Shown here: positions 54,207-62,359 of the stretch, one piece after another
Layout: each line of letters opens with the position of its first letter
How positions within the stretch are numbered: the first letter of the stretch is position 1
Origin: Achromobacter xylosoxidans
GTDB taxonomy: Bacteria; Pseudomonadota; Gammaproteobacteria; Burkholderiales; Burkholderiaceae_B
Direction of reading: 5' to 3'
Assembly: GCF_014490035.1 (NCBI RefSeq)
Contig: NZ_CP061008.1
Span: 3,162,001-3,226,000 of the forward strand
DNA: 64,000 bases
The notes under the pieces: generated by a model
What the model was told of the DNA's origin: nothing
The model's database searches: none
Seen by the model: the letters and a program-made list of their open reading frames with translations, nothing else
Program-made: the position numbers and the translations under genes

Positions 54207-56827
54207 AGCTGTCGCGCATCGCCCTGGAAGAATTCCGCAAGTTCCGCCAGCCCATGGCGCTGGAGGGGCTGCAGGATGGCCTGAACCTGTTCGTGGGCCC
54301 GAACGAAGCCGGCAAGAGCACCGTGGCCGCGGCCATCCGTTCCGCCTTTCTCGAACGCTACAGCACCAGCAAGGTCGCCGACCTGGCGCCGCACGGCGAG
54401 TCCGGCGCGCGGCCCAGCGTGGAACTGGAGTTCACGCATGCCGGGCACAGCTACGTCCTGAAGAAGCAATTCCTGTCGCGCGCCCGCTGCGAACTGCTGA
54501 TCGATGGCGGCGCGCAGCGCCTGGACGGCGAAGAAGCCGAAAACGCGCTGGCCGCCTTGCTGGGCTTTGAACTGCCGGGACGCGGCCAGAGCAAGCCGGA
54601 CCTGGCGGGCATACCCGGCCTGTTGTGGATCCAGCAGGGCGACGGCCAGAACCTGCAGGAAGCGGCCGGCCATGCGGGCGCGCATCTGCGCGAAGCCTTG
54701 ACGCAACTCTCCGGCGAACTGGCTTCGGGCGATGGCGACCGCCTCTACGAGCGCGTGGCCGCTGAGCGCGGCGCGCTGCTGGACGCGCGCAATGGCCGCC
54801 CCAAGGGCGCCTACAAGGAAGCCGAGGACGCGCTGGCGCGCGCCGCGGCCGAACGCGACGAATGCGCGCAGGCCATGGCGCAACTGAACGCCGACGTGGA
54901 TCGCCTGGCCGAATTGCGTCGCGACCACGAGCGCGCCCAGGCCGGCGAACCCTGGAAGGACTTCGAGGCCAAGGCGGCCGAAGCGCGTGCGCGCCTGGCC
55001 GCCCTGGCCAAGGAGCGCGAAGCCTTCGACGGTCTGCGCCGCGAACAGGCGCAGGCCGCGCAGACGCTGGCGCTGTTGCAGGACCAGGTCCGGCGCGACC
55101 AGCAGGACGAGGCCGAACTCCAAGCCCTGGTCCACGAGGCCCGCGCCGCGCGCGCCCGGGTCGAGGCCGCGCGCGAACCGCTGGCGCGAGCCCAACAGCA
55201 GCGCCAGGCGCATGCCGCCGCGATGGACGCAGCGCGCCAGCGCGTCACCGCGGTGCAGGCCGTGGCCGACCGGCGCGACCTGGAGCATCAACTGGTCCAG
55301 CTGGGCGCGGAGATCGAACGCCTGGACGGCGCATTGAATGAAGTCACCGCATTGATCGAGCAGGGCTCCGCGCTCAAGGCCGAGACCATGCGGCTCGAAA
55401 TCGCCGACGCCGACATGGAAGCCTTGCGCAAGCGCGAACGCGAACTGGCCAATCTGCAATTGCAGCAGCAGGCCAGCGCCACGCGCCTGTCCTATCAGCT
55501 GGAAGCGGGCGGCCGGGCGCTGTTGGACGGCCGGATGCTGAGCGGCGCCGACGAGGTCTTGCTGACGGCAGCCGCCGAACTGGAACTGCCAGGCGTCGGG
55601 CGCTTGCGCATCGAGCCGGGCGGCAAGGACCTGCCCGCGCTCAAGCGCGAAATCGACGCGGCCCGGGCGGCCAGCGCGGCCTTGCTGCAACGCCTGGGCG
55701 TCGAAAGCCTGGCGCAGGCCGAGCAACGCCATGCCCGCTACGGCGCCTTGCTGCGCGAACTGGAAGGCATGCGCAAGACGCTGGGCATCCATGCGCCCAA
55801 GGGCGTGGACGTGTTGCGGGGCCAGCGCGATGACGCGCTGGCGCGCCGCGCGCAATTGCAGGAACGACTGGACAAGCTGCCGGCTGCGCCCGCAGCGGAC
55901 GGCGGCGATCTGCCCGCGGCGCTGCAGTCCCTGCGTGAAGCCGAGGCGGTTGCGGCGCAGGCCGAAACCGCGCTGGCCGCCGCGCAGCGCGCCATGGATA
56001 CCGACGGCGCGCGCGCCCAATTGCTGGAAAACCAGGCGGCGGCGCGCAATGCCGAACTTCAATCACCGGAGCGCGCAGCGCAACGGCAGGCCCGCGCGGG
56101 CCGGCTTGCCGAAGCGCGCAGCAGCCACGACGAGCTGGAGCGCCGCGTGCGCGACGCGCAGGCGGCACTGGCTGGCCACCGCCCCGAACTGGTCGAACAG
56201 GATGTGCAGCGCTACGAGAAGTCCGCCGCCATCGAGCGCGAGGCGCAGCACAAGCGCCACGGCGAAATCCTGCAGTTGCAAGGCAAGCTGGACCAGGCGG
56301 GCGCCCAGGGGCTGGGCGAACGCCTGTCCGAGGCCGAGGCCGCCTGCGAACGCCTGGAACGGCGGCGCGCCGACTTCGCCCGCCGCGCCGCTGCGCTGGA
56401 ACTCCTGCAAAAGCTGCTGGCGGACAAGCGCGCCGCGGCCACGCAACGCCTGCAGGCGCCGCTGGCGCGCCGGCTGAACCACTACCTGGCGCTGCTGTTC
56501 CCCGAAGCCGACCTGCGGCTGGACGATGCCTTGTTGCCCATGGCGTTGCGCCGCGCCGGTGGCGAGGACCAGCTGTCCGCGCTCAGCTTCGGCACGCGCG
56601 AACAGCTGGGCATCCTGGCCCGCTTCGCCTATGCCGACCTGCTGCGCGAAGCAGGTCGGCCGACGCTGCTGCTGCTCGACGACGCGCTGGTCCACACGGA
56701 CGACATGCGGCGCGACTTCATGAAGCGCGCGCTATTCGACGCGGCCACGCGGCATCAGATCCTGATGTTCACCTGCCATGGCGAAGCATGGCGCGACATG
56801 GGCGTGGAGCAGCGGCGCATCGCTTGA
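54203..56827 (+). CDS. yhaN: SbcC/YhaN-like AAA ATPase with long coiled coil
   Basis: An 874-residue SMC-like ATPase. Walker A GPNEAGKST (about 32-40) lies at the N-terminus; Walker B TLLLLDDALVHTD and a LSFGTREQLG signature lie near the C-terminus, joined by about 550 residues of Ala/Arg/Glu-rich coiled coil. Mid-protein there is a Gly-rich, beta-type insertion (about 430-480) and no CXXC, so a zinc hook of SbcC/Rad50 type is absent. It should bind the YhaO-like partner and DNA ends. Four bases overlap with yhaO. Confidence 0.85.
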   Translation: MKLSRIALEEFRKFRQPMALEGLQDGLNLFVGPNEAGKSTVAAAIRSAFLERYSTSKVADLAPHGESGARPSVELEFTHAGHSYVLKKQFLSRARCELLIDGGAQRLDGEEAENALAALLGFELPGRGQSKPDLAGIPGLLWIQQGDGQNLQEAAGHAGAHLREALTQLSGELASGDGDRLYERVAAERGALLDARNGRPKGAYKEAEDALARAAAERDECAQAMAQLNADVDRLAELRRDHERAQAGEPWKDFEAKAAEARARLAALAKEREAFDGLRREQAQAAQTLALLQDQVRRDQQDEAELQALVHEARAARARVEAAREPLARAQQQRQAHAAAMDAARQRVTAVQAVADRRDLEHQLVQLGAEIERLDGALNEVTALIEQGSALKAETMRLEIADADMEALRKRERELANLQLQQQASATRLSYQLEAGGRALLDGRMLSGADEVLLTAAAELELPGVGRLRIEPGGKDLPALKREIDAARAASAALLQRLGVESLAQAEQRHARYGALLRELEGMRKTLGIHAPKGVDVLRGQRDDALARRAQLQERLDKLPAAPAADGGDLPAALQSLREAEAVAAQAETALAAAQRAMDTDGARAQLLENQAAARNAELQSPERAAQRQARAGRLAEARSSHDELERRVRDAQAALAGHRPELVEQDVQRYEKSAAIEREAQHKRHGEILQLQGKLDQAGAQGLGERLSEAEAACERLERRRADFARRAAALELLQKLLADKRAAATQRLQAPLARRLNHYLALLFPEADLRLDDALLPMALRRAGGEDQLSALSFGTREQLGILARFAYADLLREAGRPTLLLLDDALVHTDDMRRDFMKRALFDAATRHQILMFTCHGEAWRDMGVEQRRIA

Positions 56828-56852
56828 CCGCGCCGCGCGCAGCCGGTAGGCT
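56824..56852 (+). promoter_or_regulatory. Candidate promoter overlapping the yhaN stop
   Basis: TTGACC (56824-56829, containing the yhaN TGA) and TAGGCT (56847-56852) are separated by exactly 17 bp. The predicted start of transcription falls at or next to the ATG at 56860, so a leaderless message is possible. The -10 is poor (three of six consensus bases). Confidence 0.4.
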
Positions 56853-57200
56853 ACGCCCCATGCCTGACCACACGCCCTTCGCCGATTTCGCATCCGCTGC
56901 CTGCGCAGCGGATACGCGTGCGCGTGTGCTGTCCCGGCGCTCCGCAGTTTCCCCCGGTTTTTCTCCTGTCGTGTCCACGGTGGTATCGCCGCCGGTCGCG
57001 CCGCCTTGCGGCGTGGTCTCGGGCGCTTACCCGCCTTGCGCGGTCGTCGTCGGCTGACGCCGTCCGCAACGCGACTCCAGTCCTCTTTTCAAAAGCTGCG
57101 CCAGACGTCCTGATGCGTATTGCATCCGTCTAGCGCATGCCTATGCCCGCTCGCGCGGGCGGGGCTGGAGCCTGTTCATACCCCGACAGGTAGAAACCTC
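56828..57200 (+). other. 373-bp region between yhaN and the EamA gene
   Basis: Beyond the leader-like ORF the region holds a GCCCGC-TCGC-GCGGGC hairpin (57145-57160) and a longer-range CTCCAG/CTGGAG pairing (57075-57080 with 57165-57170), both upstream of the EamA start. Neither is followed by a U-tract. A frame open from 57120 into the EamA gene has no ribosome-binding site. Confidence 0.45.
56860..57057 (+). CDS. Possible Val/Pro-rich leader peptide upstream of the EamA exporter
   Basis: A 65-codon ORF of unknown function. The C-terminal half is rich in Val and Pro: segments SPVVSTVVSPPVAPP and YPPCAVVVG, ending right after three consecutive Val codons. It has no Shine-Dalgarno, but its ATG coincides with the predicted transcription start. 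It resembles amino-acid-rich leader peptides (such as that of ilvB) in composition only. It lies 143 bp upstream of an EamA-type exporter gene on the same strand. It could equally be a chance ORF. Confidence 0.35.
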   Translation: MPDHTPFADFASAACAADTRARVLSRRSAVSPGFSPVVSTVVSPPVAPPCGVVSGAYPPCAVVVG

Positions 57201-58082
57201 ATGTCTTTCGATAGATCCGCGTGGACCTCCTATGGCTCCACTTCCTTGTTCGTGCTGCTGTGGAGCGGCGGCGCGATTTTCGCCAAATGGGGGCTGTCCC
57301 ATGCCTCCGCCTTCGGCTTCCTGCTGTTGCGTTTCATCCTGGCGTTGGCCGTGCTGCTGCTGTTGTGCGCATGGCGGCGGCGTTGGCTGCCAGCGCCGGG
57401 CACGCGCCTGACGGTGGCGGCCACGGGCCTGCTGCTCATCGGCGGCTATTCCATCTGCTATCTGCTGGCGCTGGACCACGGCATCACGCCCGGCGTGCTG
57501 GCCACGCTGCTGGGCGCGCAGCCCATCCTGACGCTGGCCGTGATGGAAAGGCGCTATTCATTGCCGCGCCTGGCGGGCCTCGGCCTCGCCTTGTGCGGGC
57601 TGGTGATGGTGGTCTACCAGAGCATAGGCATGGCGCGCTTCTCCGCGGCCGGCATGGTCTACGCGCTGGCCGCGCTGCTCTGCATGACCAGCGGCGCCAT
57701 GCTGCAGAAGCGCGTGCGCCAGACGCCCATGAACGTCATGCCGCTGCAGTACCTGGTCAGCCTGGCGCTGTGCCTGCTGTTCGTGCCGTTCCAGCCCATC
57801 CGGGTGGAGTGGGTGACAGGCTTCATCCTGCCGCTGATCTGGATGGGCCTGGTGATTTCGGTGGGCGCGACCCTGCTGTTCTACCGCATGATCCAGGCCG
57901 GCAACCTGGTCAACGTCACCAGCTTGTTCTATCTGGTTCCGGCCGGCACGGCGGCGCTGGATTACCTCATCCTGGGCAACCGGTTGTCGGCGTTGAGTCT
58001 GGGCGGGATGGCGGCGATCCTGCTTGGGCTGATGCTGGTGTTGCGCAGTCCGGCGCCGGCGGCGAAAGCGGCGCAGACCTGA
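57201..58082 (+). CDS. EamA/RhaT-family drug-metabolite exporter
   Basis: A 293-residue inner-membrane protein with ten hydrophobic helices arranged as two EamA repeats (about 10-140 and 150-285). LLWSGGAIFAKWGL and the SVGATLLFYRMIQAGNLVNVTSLFYLVP block are typical. Members export amino acids, purines or other metabolites. ATG 57201 has AGG upstream within GACAGGTAGAAACCTC. The substrate is unknown; the Val-rich ORF upstream, if functional, would hint at a branched-chain amino acid. Confidence 0.86.
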   Translation: MSFDRSAWTSYGSTSLFVLLWSGGAIFAKWGLSHASAFGFLLLRFILALAVLLLLCAWRRRWLPAPGTRLTVAATGLLLIGGYSICYLLALDHGITPGVLATLLGAQPILTLAVMERRYSLPRLAGLGLALCGLVMVVYQSIGMARFSAAGMVYALAALLCMTSGAMLQKRVRQTPMNVMPLQYLVSLALCLLFVPFQPIRVEWVTGFILPLIWMGLVISVGATLLFYRMIQAGNLVNVTSLFYLVPAGTAALDYLILGNRLSALSLGGMAAILLGLMLVLRSPAPAAKAAQT

Positions 58083-58177
58083 CTGTTGCCCCTTGAGGCA
58101 TGACCCCGTGGGCGGACTTCGGTGCACCCGCGGGACAACTCCTTGTGTTGCGGGTTTTCCCTGGGTATCGGAGAAAA

Positions 58178-58225
58178 ATACTAAGTAGTATGTTCTCATC
58201 CAGTCAATTAAATACTCGTTAGTAT
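58178..58225. promoter_or_regulatory. Two 14-bp palindromes, probable TetR operators
   Basis: ATACTAAGTAGTAT (58178-58191) and ATACTCGTTAGTAT (58212-58225) share the form ATACT-N3-TAGTAT, and both are flanked by AA on the left and GT on the right. Their centres are 34 bp apart. They lie directly in front of the acyl-CoA dehydrogenase gene that is co-transcribed with a TetR gene, the natural ligand. The second overlaps an upstream in-frame ATG (58224), arguing for the later start. Confidence 0.7.
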
Positions 58226-58241
58226 GTTGCTGGAGACAACG

Positions 58242-59423
58242 ATGTCCGTGATCTGGAATCCCTCGCTCGACCCGCAAGCAAGCGCCTGGCGCGACAAGGC
58301 CGCAGACTTGACCGCGCAGGCGTTTGCGCCGGCCGCCGCCGCCATAGACCGGGAACAGCGCTATCCCGTGGAGCATCTGGCGCCGTTGCGGGAAAGCGGA
58401 ATCTCGGGACTCTTCATCCCGGCCGAATACGGTGGCGCAGGGGCATCGCTGACCTCGCTGGTGGCGGTGGTGGAAGCCGTGGCGCAGGGCTGCGCCTCCA
58501 CGGCCGCCATCCTGGCGGCGCTGTCGCTGGGCGCGTTTCCGGTCATCCTGGGAGGCTCCGCCGAACAGAAGATGGTGCTGCTGGGCGGCCTGGCGCGGGA
58601 CGGCCACGCGGTCAACTTTGCCCTGAGCGAGCGCGGCGCGGGTTCGGATGCGGCAGCCCTGTTGACCACTGCCGTGCCTGAAGGCGACGGGTGGCGCATC
58701 CGGGGTGAAAAATGCTGGCTGGGCAATGGCGGGCATTCGCGCCATTTCATCGTGTTCGCCCGCACAGGCGAGCCTGGCGCGCGCAACAACATCAGCGCGT
58801 TCGTGGTCGACCGCGATGCCAGCGGCGTAGTGGTGGACCACTACGAAGACAAGATGGGCATACGCGGCACCACCACCACCAACCTGAAACTGGACACCTG
58901 GGTCGGCGCGGAGAGCGTGGTCGGAACGCTGGGAGAAGGGCTGAAGCTCGCCTTGGCGACCCTGAGCATCGGCCGCGTGGTGGTGGCTGCCCAGGCCAAT
59001 GGCATCGCCCTGTGCAGCTATGCCGAGGCGCGGGACTTCGCGGTGGGGCGCCAGACTTTCGGGCGCAGCATCATCGACCACCAGGGCGTGGGCTTCAAGT
59101 TGGCCGACGCCGCCACCGCGTTGTCGTCGTCGCGGATGATGACCTACGAGGCGGCGCGCGCCTACGACGCCGGGCAGGACATCGGCACGCTGGGCGCGAT
59201 GGCCAAGCTGCTGGCCAGCGAAACCTCGCACAGCGTGGTGGACGACGCGATGCAGATCCTGGCCGGGCGCGGCTACGTGAAGCCCAGCGCGGTGGAACGC
59301 TGCTACCGGGACCAGCGCATCACCGAAATCTACGAAGGCACCTCCGAAATCCAGCGCGTGGTCCTGGCCCGCGCCATCAAGAAAAGCGCAGGCGCCGCGG
59401 CGCAGCGCCGGGAGTTCGCATGA
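58242..59423 (+). CDS. Acyl-CoA dehydrogenase (TetR-controlled)
   Basis: A 393-residue acyl-CoA dehydrogenase. FALSERGAGSDAA is the FAD loop, AGRGYVKPSAVERCYRD precedes the catalytic region and Glu365 is in EIYEGTSEIQRVVLARAI. ATG 58242 (MSVIWNPS) was chosen because CTGGAGACAACG provides a ribosome-binding site and the alternative ATG at 58224 lies inside an operator-like palindrome. It overlaps the tetR gene by 4 bp. In context it oxidises an acyl-CoA made by the nearby CoA-transferase. Confidence 0.88.
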   Translation: MSVIWNPSLDPQASAWRDKAADLTAQAFAPAAAAIDREQRYPVEHLAPLRESGISGLFIPAEYGGAGASLTSLVAVVEAVAQGCASTAAILAALSLGAFPVILGGSAEQKMVLLGGLARDGHAVNFALSERGAGSDAAALLTTAVPEGDGWRIRGEKCWLGNGGHSRHFIVFARTGEPGARNNISAFVVDRDASGVVVDHYEDKMGIRGTTTTNLKLDTWVGAESVVGTLGEGLKLALATLSIGRVVVAAQANGIALCSYAEARDFAVGRQTFGRSIIDHQGVGFKLADAATALSSSRMMTYEAARAYDAGQDIGTLGAMAKLLASETSHSVVDDAMQILAGRGYVKPSAVERCYRDQRITEIYEGTSEIQRVVLARAIKKSAGAAAQRREFA

Positions 59424-60103
59424 AAGCCAAGACTGCCATTCCTTATGACGAGATGCCGCTGCGGCAAGTGGAGTTGCTGGACGCGGCCGCGCATGCCTTC
59501 ACCGAGATGGGATTCGCGGCGACCACGATCGATTCGGTCGCCGACCTGATCGGCGTCACGAAAGGCAGCGTCTATTACTACTACCGCAGCAAGACCGACC
59601 TGTTCTTCGCCGTGCACCGGCGCGCGATGCAGTTGAACCTGGACACGGTGACGCCGCTGGCGGAGGACGCCGCCGCGTCGCCGCCACAGCGGCTCTGGAA
59701 CATGGCCCATGCCCACACGCATCTGATGATGGCGCATCTGCCATACCAGCGCGTCACCGTGCAGGGCGTCGAACTGCACCTGGCCGGCCGCACCACGGCG
59801 GGCCAGCGCGCCGAACTGGAAGAACTGGTGCGGCAGCGCGACCGCTACGAGTCGCTGTTCCGCAGCGTGGTCGAGGCGGGCATGGCGACCGGAGACTTCC
59901 GGCGAGGCCCGCCGGCCTTGCAGGTCAAGCCGCTGCTGGGTGCCTTGAACTGGACCACCATGTGGTATCGCCCCAGGGCCGGGGAATCAGACGCGGATCG
60001 CGAGGCCATTGCGCGCGACATTGCGGATTTCGCCGTCGCGTCCATGCAATCCCTGCTGCCCGGTTCCGTGGCGGTTCCTACTGGAGTGAATGGCCATGCA
60101 TGA
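59420..60103 (+). CDS. TetR-family regulator of the acyl-CoA dehydrogenase cluster
   Basis: A 227-residue regulator with LLDAAAHAFTEMGFAATTIDSVADLIGVTKGSVYYYYRSKTDLFFAV as helix-turn-helix (residues about 20-65). The C-terminal domain resembles those of TetR proteins that sense acyl-CoA or aromatic-CoA esters. It is translated from an ATGA overlap with the dehydrogenase and is expected to bind the twin palindromes upstream. Ligand unknown. Confidence 0.87.
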   Translation: MKAKTAIPYDEMPLRQVELLDAAAHAFTEMGFAATTIDSVADLIGVTKGSVYYYYRSKTDLFFAVHRRAMQLNLDTVTPLAEDAAASPPQRLWNMAHAHTHLMMAHLPYQRVTVQGVELHLAGRTTAGQRAELEELVRQRDRYESLFRSVVEAGMATGDFRRGPPALQVKPLLGALNWTTMWYRPRAGESDADREAIARDIADFAVASMQSLLPGSVAVPTGVNGHA

Positions 60104-61151
60104 AATGCAATCCGAGGAACGCGGCTGGCGCGCGGTTTCCGAGTGGTATCACGCGTTCTTCACCGGCATCGTCCTGTCGGCCGTGACGCGCCGCGGCACG
60201 GCGCGCGCGGCTGAACTGGTCTACGAGATCTTCTGCCGCCAGCGCAACGAGCGCTTCCTGCCAGGCCTGAAGAAGCTGGGCATCGCGCATCTGCCGCCCG
60301 CGGTCGCGGCGGCTCAGTACCACTATCTGTCCAACCATATTGGCGGCGTGGCGGTGCAGTACATGCATGAGTCCGACCGCAAGGCCTGGATACGCTATTC
60401 CGCGCCGCGCTGGATCTGGTCGGGCACCGCGCTGTGCGCGATACCGTCGGAGGTGTCGCGCGCCATGCTGGCGGGCTGGCATGCGCAGAACGGCGTGTCG
60501 CTCAACAATCCGCGGCTGGGTTTCGTGTGCACCAAGCAGGCGGTCGACGGCCAGTCGGGACTGGAGGGCTACTACTACGAATACGACCGCGACCTGCAGC
60601 CGCACGAACGCCTGCGCTTTAGCCGCAATGAGGACGCGCCCGATTTCGACGCCGCGGCCGCGCCGACGCTGCCCACCGTGGATTGGCCCGCGACGCGCCT
60701 GGCCAAGGCCAGCCGTAACTACGCCATGGAGTACGTGCGCAGCGCCTTGCCCGTGGCGGTGAACCTGTGGGGGCCGGAGGAAGCGACCGGGCTATTGCAC
60801 CTGACCGGACGAATGATAGGCATGCAGTTCTATCACGAGACGGCGCGGGCGCTGGGCGTGGAGCAGGATGGCTCCGCGCTGCAGTTCGGGCGCTTCATGG
60901 CGGCGCTGGCGCAAGCGCAGGGCGACGCGTGCGAGTTGAGCGAAACACCGGAAGGCGTGCGCGTGACGCAAAAAGGCTGGAACCTGATGGACGCCGTGGT
61001 CGATGCGCACCCTTGCGTGGCGCAAGCCTGGAACGGCCTGCTGGAAGGCGCGCTGGATGCGCACAACCACCGGCTTGCGCTGCGCATGAGCACGCAGGCG
61101 GGCGCGCAGGGCAGGGAATTCAACTGGCTGATCGCCCGCGCCTCGGCCTGA
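60096..61151 (+). CDS. Uncharacterised protein between tetR and the CoA-transferase
   Basis: A 351-residue soluble protein that I cannot assign. Aromatic- and charge-rich, without signal peptide or membrane segment. The N-terminal half has SEWYHAFFTG, a helical region, and NNPRLGFVCTKQAVDG followed by a Tyr-rich GYYYEYDRDL. The C-terminal half has a helical MIGMQFYHETARAL and a final WNGLLEGALDAHNHRLAL. It may be two related alpha/beta halves. ATG 60096 was chosen over 60090 because GGAG (60083) is better spaced; the gene overlaps tetR by 8 bp and precedes a CoA-transferase by 24 bp, so it is probably an enzyme or auxiliary of the same pathway. Confidence 0.75.
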   Translation: MHEMQSEERGWRAVSEWYHAFFTGIVLSAVTRRGTARAAELVYEIFCRQRNERFLPGLKKLGIAHLPPAVAAAQYHYLSNHIGGVAVQYMHESDRKAWIRYSAPRWIWSGTALCAIPSEVSRAMLAGWHAQNGVSLNNPRLGFVCTKQAVDGQSGLEGYYYEYDRDLQPHERLRFSRNEDAPDFDAAAAPTLPTVDWPATRLAKASRNYAMEYVRSALPVAVNLWGPEEATGLLHLTGRMIGMQFYHETARALGVEQDGSALQFGRFMAALAQAQGDACELSETPEGVRVTQKGWNLMDAVVDAHPCVAQAWNGLLEGALDAHNHRLALRMSTQAGAQGREFNWLIARASA

Positions 61152-61175
61152 CCTTGGATTCGAAGGAGACAGACT

Positions 61176-62318
61176 ATGCATAGCAGCGATGCCGGCGGCG
61201 CGCTCGCCGGCCTGCGCGTCATCGACGCGTCGCGCGTCCTGGCAGGGCCATTCTGCGGCCAGATGCTGGGCGACCACGGCGCCGACGTGATCAAGATCGA
61301 GTCGCCGGAAGGCGACGAATGCCGCGGCTTCGGCCCGCCGTTCGTGGATGGCAGCTCGGCCTATTTCCGCGCCGTGAACCGCAACAAGCGCAGCATGGTG
61401 CTGGACTTGAACAGCGAGGCCGGACGGGAGACGTTCTGGCAATTGCTCGAAACGGCCGACGTGCTGATCGAAAACTTCAAGGCCAGCACGCTGCGCAGTT
61501 GGGGCGTGGCCGAACCGTCCGCCATCACCGAGCGCTTTCCGCGGCTGGTGCATTGCCGCATCACGGGTTTCGGCGACGATGGCCCGCTGGGTGAATTGCC
61601 AGGCTACGACGCCGCCGTGCAATCCATGGCCGGCCTGCTCAGCATCAACGGCGAGGCGGGCGGCGAACCCCTGAGGCTGGGCGTGCCGGTGGTGGACCTC
61701 ACTACCGGCATGAACGCCGCGATTGCCGTGCTGTTGGCCCTGCAGGCCCGGCACCGCACGGGGCGCGGGCAGATGGCGGACGTGTGCCTCTACGATTCCG
61801 CCGTGTCGGTGGCGCATCCGTTCCTGGCCAATTACCTGGCGTCGGGCAACACGCCGCGGCCCAGCGGCAACGGGCATCCCAACATCGTGCCCTACAACGT
61901 CTACCAGACCCGGACCTGCCCCTTGTTCATCGCGGTCGCCAACGATCGCCTCTTCACCAAGCTGTGCGCGCAGCTGGGCATTGCCGGCATGGCGCAGGAC
62001 GAGCGCTATAAGTCCAACGGGCAAAGAGTCGTCAACCGCGAAGCCGTGGATGCGGCGCTGGCCCAGGCGTTCGCGCAGGTCGATGGCGAGGCGTTCGGCA
62101 AGCAGTTGCTGGCGCAGAACGTGCCCGCTGCGCCGATCCTGGACATGGCATCGGTGGCTGCGGCCGCCCATACCGAACATCGCCAAATGGTGGTCCGGCG
62201 CGACGATTATCACGGCCCGGGCATACCGATAAAGCTGTCCGGCACGCCGGCGGCCATACGCCGAGGCCCGCCGCGCCTGGGCGAAATGAATGCCACGACG
62301 CCGCCGTCAGAGCGGTAA
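61176..62318 (+). CDS. CaiB/BaiF family (class III) CoA-transferase
   Basis: A 380-residue family III CoA-transferase. VIDASRVLAGPFCGQMLGDHGADVIKIESPEGDECRG is the canonical opening; NRNKRSMVLDLNSEAGRE and GLLSINGEAGGEPLRLGVPVVDLTTGMNA follow. An AAGGAGACAGACT ribosome-binding site precedes ATG 61176. It differs clearly from the other transferase in the window, so they are not a recent duplication. It should activate the acid that the following Bug protein imports or a related one. Confidence 0.9.
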   Translation: MHSSDAGGALAGLRVIDASRVLAGPFCGQMLGDHGADVIKIESPEGDECRGFGPPFVDGSSAYFRAVNRNKRSMVLDLNSEAGRETFWQLLETADVLIENFKASTLRSWGVAEPSAITERFPRLVHCRITGFGDDGPLGELPGYDAAVQSMAGLLSINGEAGGEPLRLGVPVVDLTTGMNAAIAVLLALQARHRTGRGQMADVCLYDSAVSVAHPFLANYLASGNTPRPSGNGHPNIVPYNVYQTRTCPLFIAVANDRLFTKLCAQLGIAGMAQDERYKSNGQRVVNREAVDAALAQAFAQVDGEAFGKQLLAQNVPAAPILDMASVAAAAHTEHRQMVVRRDDYHGPGIPIKLSGTPAAIRRGPPRLGEMNATTPPSER

Positions 62319-62359
62319 GGCAAACCAGGCAGTACCCATAAAACCAGGAGACAACACCC

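Noticed and set aside
54074..56062. 662-codon minus-strand ORF opposite the YhaN-like gene
   Set aside because: Antisense shadow of a coiled-coil gene; the composition is an artefact of codon bias and shows no domain.
57120..57200. N-terminal extension of the EamA protein
   Set aside because: These 27 codons lack family similarity and a ribosome-binding site; the exporter starts at 57201 just before its first helix.
58224..58241. Earlier ATG for the TetR-linked acyl-CoA dehydrogenase
   Set aside because: It falls within an operator-like palindrome and has no ribosome-binding site, whereas the ATG at 58242 has one.
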